Shown here: piece after piece, positions 1 to 11,128 of the stretch | Layout: each line of letters opens with the position of its first letter | Numbering within the stretch: position 1 is the first letter of the stretch | Assembly (NCBI RefSeq): GCF_000350225.1 | Contig: NW_005179315.1 | Span: forward strand, 3,524-67,523 | Length of the DNA stretch: 64,000 bases | DNA from: Chondrus crispus | Lineage: Eukaryota > Rhodophyta > Florideophyceae > Gigartinales > Gigartinaceae | Direction: 5' to 3' | Translations under genes and position numbers: made by a program | Notes under the pieces: model-generated | The model's input: the letters and a program-made list of their open reading frames with translations, nothing else | The model's database searches: none | What the model was told of the DNA's origin: nothing

Positions 1-2557
1 CGGCGCGCGGTCTCCAGGACACCGGACGAGGGGAGAAGCGCACGAGAGGCAGCACCACGCGACCCTCAGAAGAATCTCGAAGATTCTGCCGCGGCGGGGA
101 CGCAGCACGCTCCGGGGGCCCAACACGAGCGGCTCTGAGCGCGTCACATTCTCCGCGATACCGATCGCGGTCGAAGACGGCGCGCTGGAGATCCCTCGCG
201 CGACGTGAGGAGGCATCGCGTAGGACCTCGAGCTCGCACCGGGCGTCGCGAAGCTGTGCAGCGAGAGAGTCGCGCTCCGCAGCGAAGGACTGGCGCTCCG
301 CCCCGAGGCGACGCGCCTCGCTGCTACGCTCAAGATACCAGTTCGTCAGGGTCCGCAGTAGGCCCTCTATGCTCCAAGTCCGATCAATTAGGTTCCCCAG
401 GGCGCGGGACAACCTGGGGATCGCGGTGATCTCTCGGCGAGTTAAATCGAGATGGAGCGCTTGTCCCCGCGGGGTACCAGGGTACCCAACGGAACCAAGG
501 GAGGGGAGCGGAGGTAACGTAGGCTCCGCCACCGTGTGGGGACCGATAACGGGAAGGCCCCGTACCACGTTCGTCCCAGCCGACGCGACGGCGGGGGACT
601 CCCCGTCGAGGTCGCGATACCTCTTCCGTCGTGCCTCTCGCGCAGTAGAACCGACACCCCCTTTGCTCCGAGAGGGCGCCGCCAGGAGGGGATTCGGACG
701 TGCCACGAAGGCATCTCCTTGACAATCATAAGCCAGGAAGGAACTCCGGGTCCCTGTCGTATAGTCGGTCCACGGTCGCCTGTTACGTTCGGGCACCGCG
801 ACGGCGCGGTGCATCAAGTCGAGGACCGAGGTGTAGGACCATGGGACATTCGGGGAACCGCGCTCCAAGGGGTGCAGGGTCACGTCGGGCAGGGGCGGCG
901 CGACCCGACCCAGGAAGGACAGCACACCGACGGGCTGTACGAAGGCGCGTCCATGTACCGAGACCTCGCTCATGAAAGCGTTACAGGTGGACCACGCCCA
1001 TTCGCACTCGTAATTGTAGACAAGTTCCTCATACGCCGGGTGCCTCGAGTCAGCACAAGCGAAGCCGAAATGCTTCAATGCGTAGGGGAGTAACGGATGC
1101 ACTCCCAACGAAGGGAGTGCCTCCCCTACGCCCGGCGGGAGCTCCGGAAAGTCGCTTCGCGATAGGCCCGGAGAGAAAGCAGCGGATGGGAAGACACGAC
1201 CGTCGTCCTCATCGGCGTGGCGGTACGCTGACCAATCATTAGGAGCCAGGGCGATATGGTGGATGCGCATCAGGGCGCAAGCGGACTTCTGCAGAGCCGC
1301 ACGAACCCTTGAGTAGGCACGAGGACGGGGGCTGACGTACAGCCCCGCTACCTCTGAAAGGATAAAACGACGGGGAGCTCGGGGGTCCCGGTGGAAGAGG
1401 TACGTCGACATTCGATCGACGTATTCGACCTCTTCCACACTATAGGCAAACGTCCTATCACTGGGTATCTCGTCCGGAATCTGGTAGGGAGCACCGTCCC
1501 CCTCGGACAACAGACGACCCAAGGCAAGGGACGCCTCCGCTGCCAGGCCACCTTCGTAAATGGTGCGGATCCGGAGCAGGTCGGGGCGCAGGTAAGCCCT
1601 CGCCAGAAGTTCGCCGACGGTCACGCCCGACCGAGCGTGACGGCGCCACGCGTAGTTTAGGCGGCTGAGCGGTAACGGAACCGACCGCTCCAGGGGCACC
1701 CCCAGCCACTCCGTAGAGGTGTCGGCCACCTCTTCCTCCGTGGCCCTGCCAAGCCGGGACGCTGTCGTCGGAGCACCAGGGCGCCGGCAACTACCAGAAG
1801 CTCCATATGAGCCCTCTGCGGGCTGATACGTGCCCTCGCACGACCATGCCACGAGCTCCCCGCCGGGGGAACCACCGCCGACACCGACACGCGCAGGCCG
1901 AGAGGGCATCGGACCCCCTGCCACCAAGGACGATGGCGCGGTGGGCGGCAAGGCGGCGAGCGACGGAAGACTTGGCTCTTCGGGCACTGTAGGGACCCGG
2001 GGCCCTCGGGCCTTCCGGAACGGACGGGGAGGCCACCACGGCGTCGGAGCGGCACCGTTGACGACGGTAGGAGGGAGTCGTGATGCCCCCGCCGCCTCGA
2101 CGGAGGCGGGGTCATCAAGGGTCGGGGCGCAGACGACCGGTGCGTCCGACCCACTGCCAGACAACGACCGCGGAAGCGAGGGGCTGTCCCGAGGGGTAGC
2201 CCGGGGCGACATAGTGAGGACGAAAGGGCGCGAGCCGATTAGGCAAACGAGAGAGTAGGGGGGCTCGTGGAGAAGGAGAAAGAACGCGGCTTGCCGGGTA
2301 GGAGGGAGAAGAACGGACTCCCCCGGAGGGAGTAGCGGGGTAATGCCGACGGCGAGCCCCAAAGGCACGCGCACAACCGCACCGCGGCAAGGAGCCGATG
2401 CCGAAGAGGGGGAGACGAGGTCCCCGGTTGACAGGAAGGGGGTCGAGAGGTCAGCACGCGCGCAGAGGAGCACGAGACAGGACCCCGGGGATACCGACCA
2501 GAGAGCGGAGCCGTGAGAAGGAGCGAAAGGGGCCGTATCGAGTACGCGGTTAGACAT
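1..2557 (-). CDS. Antisense ORF of Ty3 element X (3'-incomplete)
   Basis: Open minus-strand frame from an ATG at 2557, with an in-frame TGA one codon upstream, running past the window edge: at least 852 codons. The N-terminal ~270 residues are rich in Pro, Ser and Ala. A globular part follows, with the core (HPLLPYALKHFG then CEWAW, around 1000-1150) that recurs in the antisense ORFs of elements A and B. A charged heptad-like stretch around residues 740-810 (SSEARRLGAERQSF and onward) predicts a coiled coil. It starts 57 bp from the X LTR and reads into the element, opposite to gag-pol. Function unknown. The reading frame is clear; the role is not. Confidence 0.6.
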   Translation of the reverse strand, partial: MSNRVLDTAPFAPSHGSALWSVSPGSCLVLLCARADLSTPFLSTGDLVSPSSASAPCRGAVVRVPLGLAVGITPLLPPGESVLLPPTRQAAFFLLLHEPPYSLVCLIGSRPFVLTMSPRATPRDSPSLPRSLSGSGSDAPVVCAPTLDDPASVEAAGASRLPPTVVNGAAPTPWWPPRPFRKARGPRVPTVPEEPSLPSLAALPPTAPSSLVAGGPMPSRPARVGVGGGSPGGELVAWSCEGTYQPAEGSYGASGSCRRPGAPTTASRLGRATEEEVADTSTEWLGVPLERSVPLPLSRLNYAWRRHARSGVTVGELLARAYLRPDLLRIRTIYEGGLAAEASLALGRLLSEGDGAPYQIPDEIPSDRTFAYSVEEVEYVDRMSTYLFHRDPRAPRRFILSEVAGLYVSPRPRAYSRVRAALQKSACALMRIHHIALAPNDWSAYRHADEDDGRVFPSAAFSPGLSRSDFPELPPGVGEALPSLGVHPLLPYALKHFGFACADSRHPAYEELVYNYECEWAWSTCNAFMSEVSVHGRAFVQPVGVLSFLGRVAPPLPDVTLHPLERGSPNVPWSYTSVLDLMHRAVAVPERNRRPWTDYTTGTRSSFLAYDCQGDAFVARPNPLLAAPSRSKGGVGSTAREARRKRYRDLDGESPAVASAGTNVVRGLPVIGPHTVAEPTLPPLPSLGSVGYPGTPRGQALHLDLTRREITAIPRLSRALGNLIDRTWSIEGLLRTLTNWYLERSSEARRLGAERQSFAAERDSLAAQLRDARCELEVLRDASSRRARDLQRAVFDRDRYRGECDALRAARVGPPERAASPPRQNLRDSSEGRVVLPLVRFSPRPVSWRPRA

Positions 2558-2614
2558 GGCTCACGCTCTACAAGCACCCGTGGACGCGGACGTCCCCGCT
2601 TAAGGGGGGGGCCG

Positions 2615-3284
2615 TGTAGTATAACCCCCCCCCCTGGGGCTTTATCTTAGATTAGATCAACTCAGAATCGGATCGGTTACTGTAGAGCTCGATGCTCTAC
2701 AGTACCACCACGTGTACCCCTGAGTACAGGGTGGGCACGTGTACACGTGTACGCGCGGAACGAAGTGCGCGCACACACGTGTACTGTCAGCCCCGCTGGC
2801 TGACAGTATTACAGTGTCGACCGATCGCTACAGTACGTCGCTACAGTACATCGGTACTGTACTATTATGATAGGTTATTATGTACATTAAATATGGAGCG
2901 GACCGGCGGCGGTGGAGGAGGACAAGCAGGGACTTGTCACCCACCGACCGTCAAGGTCCGACTTCCCGCTTATTCTAAGGTAGCGTTCGCTAACTACCTT
3001 AGAGCGGCACCGAGCGCGGGTTGAGGACGCGCGCGGTACGCCCACGAGCCGGCTCCGCCTCCGCCCGTCGGTACTGGATCGTCACCCAGTACCGCGCCGG
3101 GGCGTCGAGGCGCCGAACCGCTCGCGCGTACCGGCGTCCTCCCCGTTCCCGCTCTACCACGCTACCCGGGCCCGCTGCCCGGTGCCGTTGGCTGGTGTCC
3201 CGCTTCACCCCCGTCTTCCCGTTCGGACGGGGTCTACGTCGAGCTGTGCATACACCCCTCTCCGCTGGGGGTGTTTATGCTACA
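2615..3284 (+). repeat. 3' LTR of Ty3 element X
   Basis: 670-bp LTR starting TGTAGTATAAC and ending GTTTATGCTACA, which are imperfect inverted repeats. It is preceded by a purine tract (2601-2610, TAAGGGGGGG), as expected just upstream of a 3' LTR. The sequence after 3284 is element A gag in open frame, so X inserted into A. The expected 5-bp target duplication would be gtgga (3285-3289); its partner lies outside the window. Several short inverted repeats based on CACGTGT and CTACAGTA lie inside. Confidence 0.6.
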
Positions 3285-4007
3285 GTGGACTACCAAGCGG
3301 TGGCACGCTACGCGCAAGCGATAGGCGAGACGCACCGCTCGGCTCGAAGACAGGCGACCTCGCTCGCGTCGCCTCAAGCACCGTCCGATTCGGTGAGAAG
3401 ATTCACGCGCAACGCGCGGACAAGGCCCGTGCTGTCGGTCGAGTCCCTGTCTGAACTCCCGACAGCGCGCGGAACCGAAACGGAGGAGATACTGGCGGTG
3501 ACGGACCAGTCGGCGACGCCGAGCTCGCTTAGCTCGCCGCCGACTAGCTACCATCCGTCACCTGCCTCGTCCCCGGCGGGCGCGCCGATGGCGCCTGCCC
3601 AACACGGTGACGCGCGCGCACATCCGTACGGAAGGCCAGTACAGAACCAGCGGGTCCGGTTCTTTAACCAAGGATTACCTGGACCCCCGCCGTGCCGGTT
3701 CTGTCTGGACCTGACCCACCGACAGGAGCAATGTCCTGTGGTGGCGGATAGCGCGCTGCGTTCGAAGCTTTTGCAGGCCCGCGAGGCCAATTATCAAAGG
3801 CTTCGGATCCGTCAAGGTCTCCGCCCGGGTTCGCCGTTCGAGCGCCAACCGCCGACCGCGTGGCGAAATTCGCGTGCGCAGGCTCCCACGGGCATCAACG
3901 TGGTCGAGCCGCGCGAGGCCGTCCAATCGGAAGAACCCGCGCTACCGCTGACGGACGAGGGGCCCGAGGACCTTGGGTTGACGGGGGAAGCCGGGGAGGA
4001 CGCGTAG
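3285..4007 (+). pseudogene. gag: Gag, C-terminal part (element A)
   Basis: Frame 0 from the X LTR junction to TAG at 4005. The first residues (VDYQAVARYAQAIGETHRS) correspond to the segment just after the capsid domain in element B gag (RLVNYAKAHGSASRAKDKK). A CX2CX4HX4C zinc knuckle is intact at 3693-3734 (CRFCLDLTHRQEQC). The matrix/capsid part lies beyond X, outside the window. Pol follows in the -1 frame and overlaps the gag end. The apparent upstream extension to 3021 is LTR sequence, not gag. Confidence 0.65.
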
Positions 4008-7000
4008 AGGCGTCGACGATCCTCCCCGTGCCAAGCCTCAATAAACAAGGCACCCCGTCGACCGCTTCGGTACGCGCGCCATCGCAGAGCCGAACGGACG
4101 AAGCGGCAATTTGCTTCTTCAAGAAGCAAAATTATAAGGTCACCGCAACGGTCGGACAACGACGCGCGACGATGCGCGCCATCACGCCGGTTCTAGATTC
4201 GGGCGCCGGCCCGAATCTAATCCACCTACGCTGTGTGGCAGAACCGTGGCGCGCTGCCATCCAGCCCGCGCGGAGCCCGCCGCTCATCGACGCTTCGAAT
4301 AGGTCGATGAAGGCCCTCGGCGAGCTCAAACTGTACGTCCGGATTGGTGAGTTCGTCACGCGCGTGCCGTTCTTGGTCGTCACCAACCTCGCGGTGGACT
4401 GTATCCTCGGAACCACGTTCCTGGATCGCCACGTGAAGGCGATCCTGCCACCGCAGAGGAAGGTGCTGTTTAATCATGCGCCGTCCGTAGCGCTGACGGG
4501 AGTCACACCCTCGAGGCACGACCGCAAGATGGCCTCGAGGGGACCGTCGCAGCAGCTCCCGCAGGAGGAAAATTCGGCCGACCGGAAGCGCGCGCAGTTC
4601 CCGACGAACGTACCGTCACGGAAAATTCGCGTGGTCAAGGGGGTCACGATACCCCCGATGACCCAAGCGATGGTACGCGTCGCAACACCGGTTGGGGGGC
4701 TTTGCTTCCTGCAAAACCACCCCAAAACGGCGCATAAGAATTTATGCCTGATGGCCCAGGGGGTCATGGACCTCTTCCCGGGCGAGCCGTTTACGGTGCT
4801 TGTTAGCAACTTCGGAAGCCGCGCGGCCCACGTCCCCAAGCATACCGTTGTTGGTCTCGCGTTGCCATCCCCCACACATATTCTGACACTTGGCGTGCCG
4901 GTCCCCGGAGAGGCCGACGCTAAGGAAGGGGGAGGGAACAAAAATAATTCCTCGACCGCTACGGAGGAACAGGCGCGACGCGAACAACCAGTTACGGACG
5001 ATGGCAGAAGACAATCCTCCACCGCTACGGAAGGATACGCGCGTCGCAAAGAATCCGCTACGGACGAAGGCAGGATTAATTCCTCACTCGCCGGGGAATG
5101 TGCGCGACGAGAAGGACCCGTTACGGACGATGGCAGAATTAAATCCACCACTGCTACGGGAGGAGACGCGCGACGCGAAGAACCGGAAACGGACGACGCC
5201 CACAGTGGCAATCCCGCTAACGCGGATGAGCGGACCGATACGGACGCGGAGAAGACCCGCTCGTGGGAAGAAGACGTCCATATTGGTGCAGAAGACAGTA
5301 CCGTCCGGTCGGAAATTATGGACATGCTGTCCGAGTTCAAGGACATGTGGTCCGGCCACTTGGGTAAGATCGATGCTACGAAGCATCGCATCGAGCTGAA
5401 GCCCGGTGCGAAGCCGATCTACCAAGCACCCTACCGAGCCGGACCCATCGCGCGCGAGAAGGAGAAGAAGGAAATCGACCGCATGGTGCGCGCGGGAGTC
5501 ATCGAACCGACATCGGCCGAGTGGGCGAGCCCCGTGGTCTTCGTCCCTAAAAAGGACGGGACCATGCGGTTCTGCGTGGACTATCGCAAGCTAAACGCCG
5601 TTACGGTTCGCGACTCCTACCCACTACCGCGCATGGACGAATGTATCGACTCGCTCGGCGATGCCACTGTCTTTACCACGCTAGACTGTAATAGCGGGTA
5701 TTGGCAGGTGGAGATCGCCGAGGAGGACCGCGATAAAACAACGTTCGCGTCGCATTCGGGCCTCTACCGCTTTCTACGCATGCCGTTCGGTCTTAAAACG
5801 CGCCCGCGACATTTCAACGAGCGGTCGACATCATCCTGTCCCGCGTGAAATGGGAGACCGCGTTGGTCTACCTCGATGACGTCATTGTCTACTCGCGAAC
5901 CGTTACGGAAAATATGGCACACGTGCGCGAGGTACTACGGCTTCTACATACCGCGGGCGTGTCGCTAAAGTTGGCGAAGTGCGCGTTTTTCGACACCTCC
6001 GTAACCTATCTCGGGCACGTCATTCGTCCGGGACGGTTGGAGGTGGAGCGACGCAACGTCATGGCGATCGAGCGCGCGCGCGCCTACGAACCAAACGGAA
6101 CTGCGATCCTTTCTCGGGATGTGCAACGTGTACCGACGGTTTGTGCAAGGATTCGCGAAGATCGCCGCGCCGCTGAATAAGAAGACCGGCAAGAATCAGC
6201 CCTACAAGTTCGAGATCTTAACCGATGCGGAATACGCGGCGTTTGAGGAATTGAAGCGGCGCCTCGTGTCGCCGCCAATCCTCGCGCTGCCCCGCTACGG
6301 ACGGAAATATACGCTGGACACCGACGCGTGCGGACACCAAGTGGGTTGCGCCCTTCTACAGGAGCAACCCGATGGAGGTACTCGACCGATCGGATATTGG
6401 AGCCGTGCGTTGACCGACGCGGAGCGCAATTATACGACTACCGAAAAGGAATGCTTGGCCGTAGTGTGGAGCATCCTCACCCTACGGCCGTACCTATACG
6501 AAAGCGCGTTCAACCTCCGCACGGATCACGAGGCCCTACGCTGGGTCCTCAATTTAGCGGACAGTTCCGGTCGGCTCGCTCGCTGGCGCCTGCGCTTGGC
6601 GGAGTACGACTACGAGGTACAGTACCGCCCAGGCGTCAAGCACCAACTCGCGGACGGCGTATCGCGCTTACGTACGGATGGAGGAGACACCGAACCGGTC
6701 GATGATGAGGTCCCGTGCTTCGCGGTCCAGTACGATGAGGGCAGCGAGGCCCTCCTGGACAATGTGCACTGGGACCCGCCGCAAGACCGTCCGGACGGTT
6801 GTCACGCGCTCGCGATAACTCCCGAGGAACGCGACGCTGCGTCCATCTCGGTTGAGGAATTTTTACGCGAACAAGCTGAGGACGCCTTCTGTCGCTTCGC
6901 CGCGGAAACCGTCGGGACGCCGAACTCGAAGTTCGACATCGACCGTTACGGATTTCTCGTGAGGACGTCCCCGCTGGACGGGACCCTGCAGCGCGTGGTA

Positions 7001-8370
7001 CCGACTCGGTTGCGCCCCCGGGTACTGTACCTGGCACACCATCCGAGGTTGGCAGGTCCCCCGGGAGCGACGCGTATGTACTACACCCTTCGCAGGGAGT
7101 ACTACTGGCCACACATGGCCAGCGACGCGTTTTCGACCGTACGGAATTGCACCTCGTGTGCTGCGACCCGCGGGACGCTTGTCAAGAACCAAAAGGATCT
7201 CAAGCTGTTCCCCGCGGCGGGCCCCTTGGAGTTTGTGGCGATGGACCTCCTGGGGCCCCTGCCCAAGACGGCGCACGGAAACCAACACGTGTTGGTAATT
7301 ACCGACCGGTTCTCTAAGCTAACGCGCAGTATCCCGCTCCGGACCACAACCGCTTCGGTCGTCGCAAACGCGTTTTTAGACAACTCGGTCTACGTTTACG
7401 GAGCGCCGCGCTACGTACTAACCGACAATGGCCCCCAGTTCGCTGCGAAATTCTTCGACGCGGTATGCGCCCTCCTGGGGGTGCGGCATTATCTCACGAC
7501 AGCCTACCACCCCCAGTCGAATGGGCAGACCGAACGGTTCAATCGCACGCTGGTGCAACGCCTCCGGCACTACGTGGAGGAGCACCAGCGCGATTGGGAC
7601 GACTACGTGCAGCCGCTGACCTTCGCGTACAATACGCAGGTCCACCGGTCGACGGAGACGACTCCGTTCGACCTGGTGTTAACGCAGCCACCGTCCGGTT
7701 TAATTCTCCCCGGTACTGTGCCGCAGGACGCGGGGACCCATCGAGAGGACCCGCGGACCCCGGTGCAGTACATGCGCGCCACGCTGCGCAAGCTTCGCGA
7801 CGCTCTCGACCGCGCTCGGACGAAATTATCCGCATCGCAAAAGCGGTACAAGGACGATTTTGACAAGAAGGTCCGCTTCCGTCCGGTCGTTGTGGCGGGC
7901 GATTTTGTCTACGTCGATCGCCCGCCCCGCCCGTTGACAAGCGTCGAGCGACGCACGCGTGCGCAAGGTACGACCGGAACGGACGAGCTCTCTGTCAAAC
8001 TTCTACCAAAGACAGAGGGGCCGTTTCGCGTGCGCTCCGCTACGGACACCACGGTCCTCATCGAGCAGGACGGTGTGGAGAACCGCGTGAGCATCGACCG
8101 CGTCACAAAAATGCCACGCGGGCCGGGGGACACTGTCACCTCGGCCATTCCATCCGCATCGGACGCACAAACTACAACGCCTCGCGCGGAATACGTCGTT
8201 GACCGCATCGTCGGACACCGTATGACCCGCGGCGGCATCGAGTACAAGGTTCGCTGGTACGGGTACGCCGCTTCCGACGATACCTAGGAGCCCTCCGAGG
8301 GGCTCCCGCAACATTTCATCGACCGATATTGGCGTACGCGCCAAGGACGGACAAGCGCGCTCGCGTAGCG
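3860..8370 (+). pseudogene. pol: Pol polyprotein (PR-RT-RNaseH-IN-chromodomain), element A, frameshifted
   Basis: Protease LDSGAGPNLI near 4193 with ILGTTFLD downstream; a four-copy 22-residue repeat (4949-5209); RT with QAPYRAGP, the FCVDYRKLN block and the YLDD active site (5869-5880); RNase H (LDTDACGHQVGCALLQ); integrase zinc-binding region, then DD35E with MDLLG, LTDNGPQF and QTERFN; C-terminal chromodomain (VVDRIVGHRM, YKVRWYGY). One base is lost near 5795 and the frame shifts again in a GC run at 6071-6084, which together restore the original frame. A TAG at 8285 replaces the conserved Trp of the chromodomain W-E-P motif; the frame then continues to 8370. Not functional as it stands. 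Confidence 0.8.
4949..5209 (+). repeat. Four tandem 66-bp coding units in element A pol
   Basis: Four in-frame units of 21-22 residues between protease and RT, each of the form SSTATE-x-ARRE-x-PVTDDGR. Units differ at many positions, so the expansion is not recent. The segment is hydrophilic and probably an unstructured linker. Element B has no such repeat at this place. Confidence 0.75.
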
Positions 8371-8511
8371 CTTCTTCCGGCCTCGCATGGCCGAACCGCC
8401 AGGACGACCTCGCTCGCGCGCGTCGTGCACTGCCGCCCGCACGCGCCAAAAGGAGAAGGCAAGGAACACCGCTAGTCGGCTCTGTTTACTGTGGGCGAAG
8501 CCCCTAATGGG

Positions 8512-11037
8512 CTACGCGAAAGGGGGCGACCAACGGGTCGGGGCTGAAGAACGACGCGTGCGCTTAGCCGGCGGAGCCGCCGCGGCATCTTCGGGCGCGG
8601 GGTGCGAGGCCCCGACCGTAGCGGCAGGCATCGGCGGCGCCGCGAGACGTTGGCTGACGACCGCGAGGATGTCCTGCACGCCGCGGAGCTTCTCGTGATG
8701 CTCGACGCGCTCACGCTCCGCCGCGGTGGAGGCCTCTCGGAGCGCCGCGACGGTCGTCTCCAGCTGCTTGGCTTGGTGCATCCACTCGCGCGCCTGCAGC
8801 AGCGCCTGCTCAACCGACGAAGCAACTGTTGCCCCCTCGAAGGAGCAAGCGTACTTCAGGGCAGTGAACGCGGCCTCCTCACGGAGGCGCTCCGGGGAAG
8901 ACCGGCCGGACGGTTGCGGAACTGGAGGAGGCGGCATCGGAACGGGACGATGATCGCCTTCGGTACCGGTCACCACGCTGATGTGTGGGGGGCTTGAGGT
9001 GGGGGCCGAAATTCCCACGACACCGGGGGGTTCTCTTAACCCCCTCGGTGAGTCGCTCTGGATCGATGCCACGCGAGCGGATCCGCCGCGGGCCGGTACC
9101 GCGGTCTCGACGACGCTCCTCACCGCACCGGTTCCTGCATCGCGCGGCGGCGGGACATCGGCATCGGCAAGCAAGTCGCCCGTGTCACCCGCGTCGACCG
9201 TGTCGACTGCGCCGTCCACGTCGACCGCGACGGTCGCGTCCGCTGGACCGGGGGCCGCGCTGCCACCATCGGCACCGGTCTCTGCCTCGGCGCCGGCGGG
9301 CATCGGTAGAGTACACCGCTGGTTCCAGCTGAACCACGCGAAGTTCGGCCGGCCGCTCCAATCCATACCCTCGGTGAAGGCCAACAGCTGCGTCGCGTAC
9401 GCCGCCTCAAACGCCGTACCCTCGAGGATCTCCGCGATACCGACCGAGCGGATTAAATCAATGAGCCCCGCCGAGAGGCGGAAGAGCAGGCCGCGCTCAC
9501 CGAACGGTTCCTCGCGCCGCGCGATCAGCCGCGGGTCGGGACACTTCGTGAAGAACGGCAGTCCCTCGCGAGCGGCGTGTAAGAAGCACAGGAAGGCCAA
9601 AACCGCCCATTCGGAAAGCATGATCGCGTGCACCAAGACGCGCGTTCGCTCCGTTTCCGCGGATTCCGATCGGCCGAACGGCAACCAATGCGCCGCCACG
9701 TACGCCATGACGCTCGGCGTCGGTACGCACAGGTACTCCGGCGTCTCGAACGTCGACCAGTTCGGCGGGAGCGCGGGGTACAGGCCACGCCGCGCGGCGC
9801 TGGGCACCGAGAAAAACTCGGTGCTGTGCCACATGTGGGAGAAATCGTCCACCCGGCGCCAGCGCAGCCGACTCTCGTGCGCTGCGTCCTCACCCCACCG
9901 CGCTCGGTTCGCAACGCTGTACCAGCTGTCGAAAGGCCGCGGAAAGGCCACCAAGCGGACGTCGGGCGCGAGGCCCTCGTAGCGGCGATACCGACCGAAG
10001 AGGTTCAGCAGCGAGATGTGGTACTTTTCCTAGCCCTCACAGCGGACGTAGAGCAAGTCACTGCCCGCCGCTGCCGGCGTCCGACACGGAGCGTGACGCC
10101 ACCGCGCCTTCCACGCGCCGGCGCGGTTCTCTTGCGCCACGGCACCGCGTCCGGACGGAGTCTTGATCGCGCGCACCATCGGAATGGCCGCGAATCTCGC
10201 CGCGTCCAGCAAGTTCCGCTGAACGTACTCCTCGACCGTAAGCGGAGGCTTGCGGCCCGCAGCGCGCCGGCGTGCGCGCCGGCGGCGGTGGTCCATCGAG
10301 GACCCAGGCCACAGCGACCGTACGGAACCGACGCCGCTGCGCAGCCAGCCCGGGGTACTCGGGGCGATGAACACCCGCCCCAGCGACGTTGTCGCTCCCC
10401 GTCCGGCCGGCGCAAGCGCTACGCTACTCGACGGCGCCGGCGCCGCGTACGGCGCCTCGGAAGCGGCCCTTGTGAGCGCCGTACCCGCAGCGGGCAGCGG
10501 CGACATGGGAGGCGGCGGCAGCTCCACGGGGAGCTCCGGGTCCGCCTCAACCATTCTTGGAGCCACGCCCACGAGGGGCAGCGGCGAGGACTGTGTTGCT
10601 TGGGCGCCCAGCGGTGGCGGAGCGACCGGTACGGGCGAATCAATTGGCGCTTGCGCGGGCCCCGCCACTCCAGGGGGCGGTTGCAGGCCGTCGCGAAGGC
10701 GTCGTCGCGGTTGGAAGGTGGGACCGACCGGCGTCGCTGCCGGAGCCCGAGGCGGGCTCAACGGCTGCCTGTACGCGCGCACAGCCGGAGTGTCGCGATG
10801 ACCGTCCATCGGTTGGTTGAAGAGCCGCTGTAGGGGAATGTCGTCGTCGCTGTCGGAGGAGGTTTCGGAGTTCGCAGCGGAGTGTTGGGGAAGAATTGGG
10901 GGGTCAGTGTGGATCGCGTGGGGAGAATCGGAAGACGCGCTCTCCGAATCGGACGAACTCGCGGCGTTATATACCGCCAGCTCGCTGACGAGCCAGGGGG
11001 CATGATCGTCCACACGGAGGGGCTTTTGTTCCCGCAT
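8512..11037 (-). pseudogene. Antisense ORF of Ty3 element A, one in-frame stop
   Basis: Minus-strand frame from ATG at 11037 (MREQKPLRVDDHAPW) to a stop at 8512, about 840 codons with a single in-frame TAG at 10028-10030. The N-terminal half is Pro/Ser/acid rich. The core around 9520-9860 has LPPNWSTFE, SVMAYVAAHWLPFG and LSEWAVLAF, matching the core in elements B and X. The C-terminus has a coiled-coil-like stretch (LETTVAALREASTAAERERV) and a basic RRSSAPTRW tail. It converges with pol and begins 92 bp inside the 3' LTR. No known domain recognised. Confidence 0.6.
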
Positions 11038-11128
11038 CGTGCGCGATAGAAGGAAACGTCCGGAACGGACCCGCGCGCTCGAGTAGAGGGTCGCTACGGG
11101 GACGTAGCGAAAGCTAAGGGGGGAGGTC

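Noticed and set aside
3021..3284. N-terminal 88 codons of the long frame ending at 4007
   Set aside because: This part lies inside the X LTR; gag homology starts only after 3284.
8981..10833. Long plus-strand frames at 8981-9982 and 9628-10833
   Set aside because: Shadows of the GC-rich antisense ORF of element A; low-complexity Arg/Ala/Pro composition and no homologue in element B.
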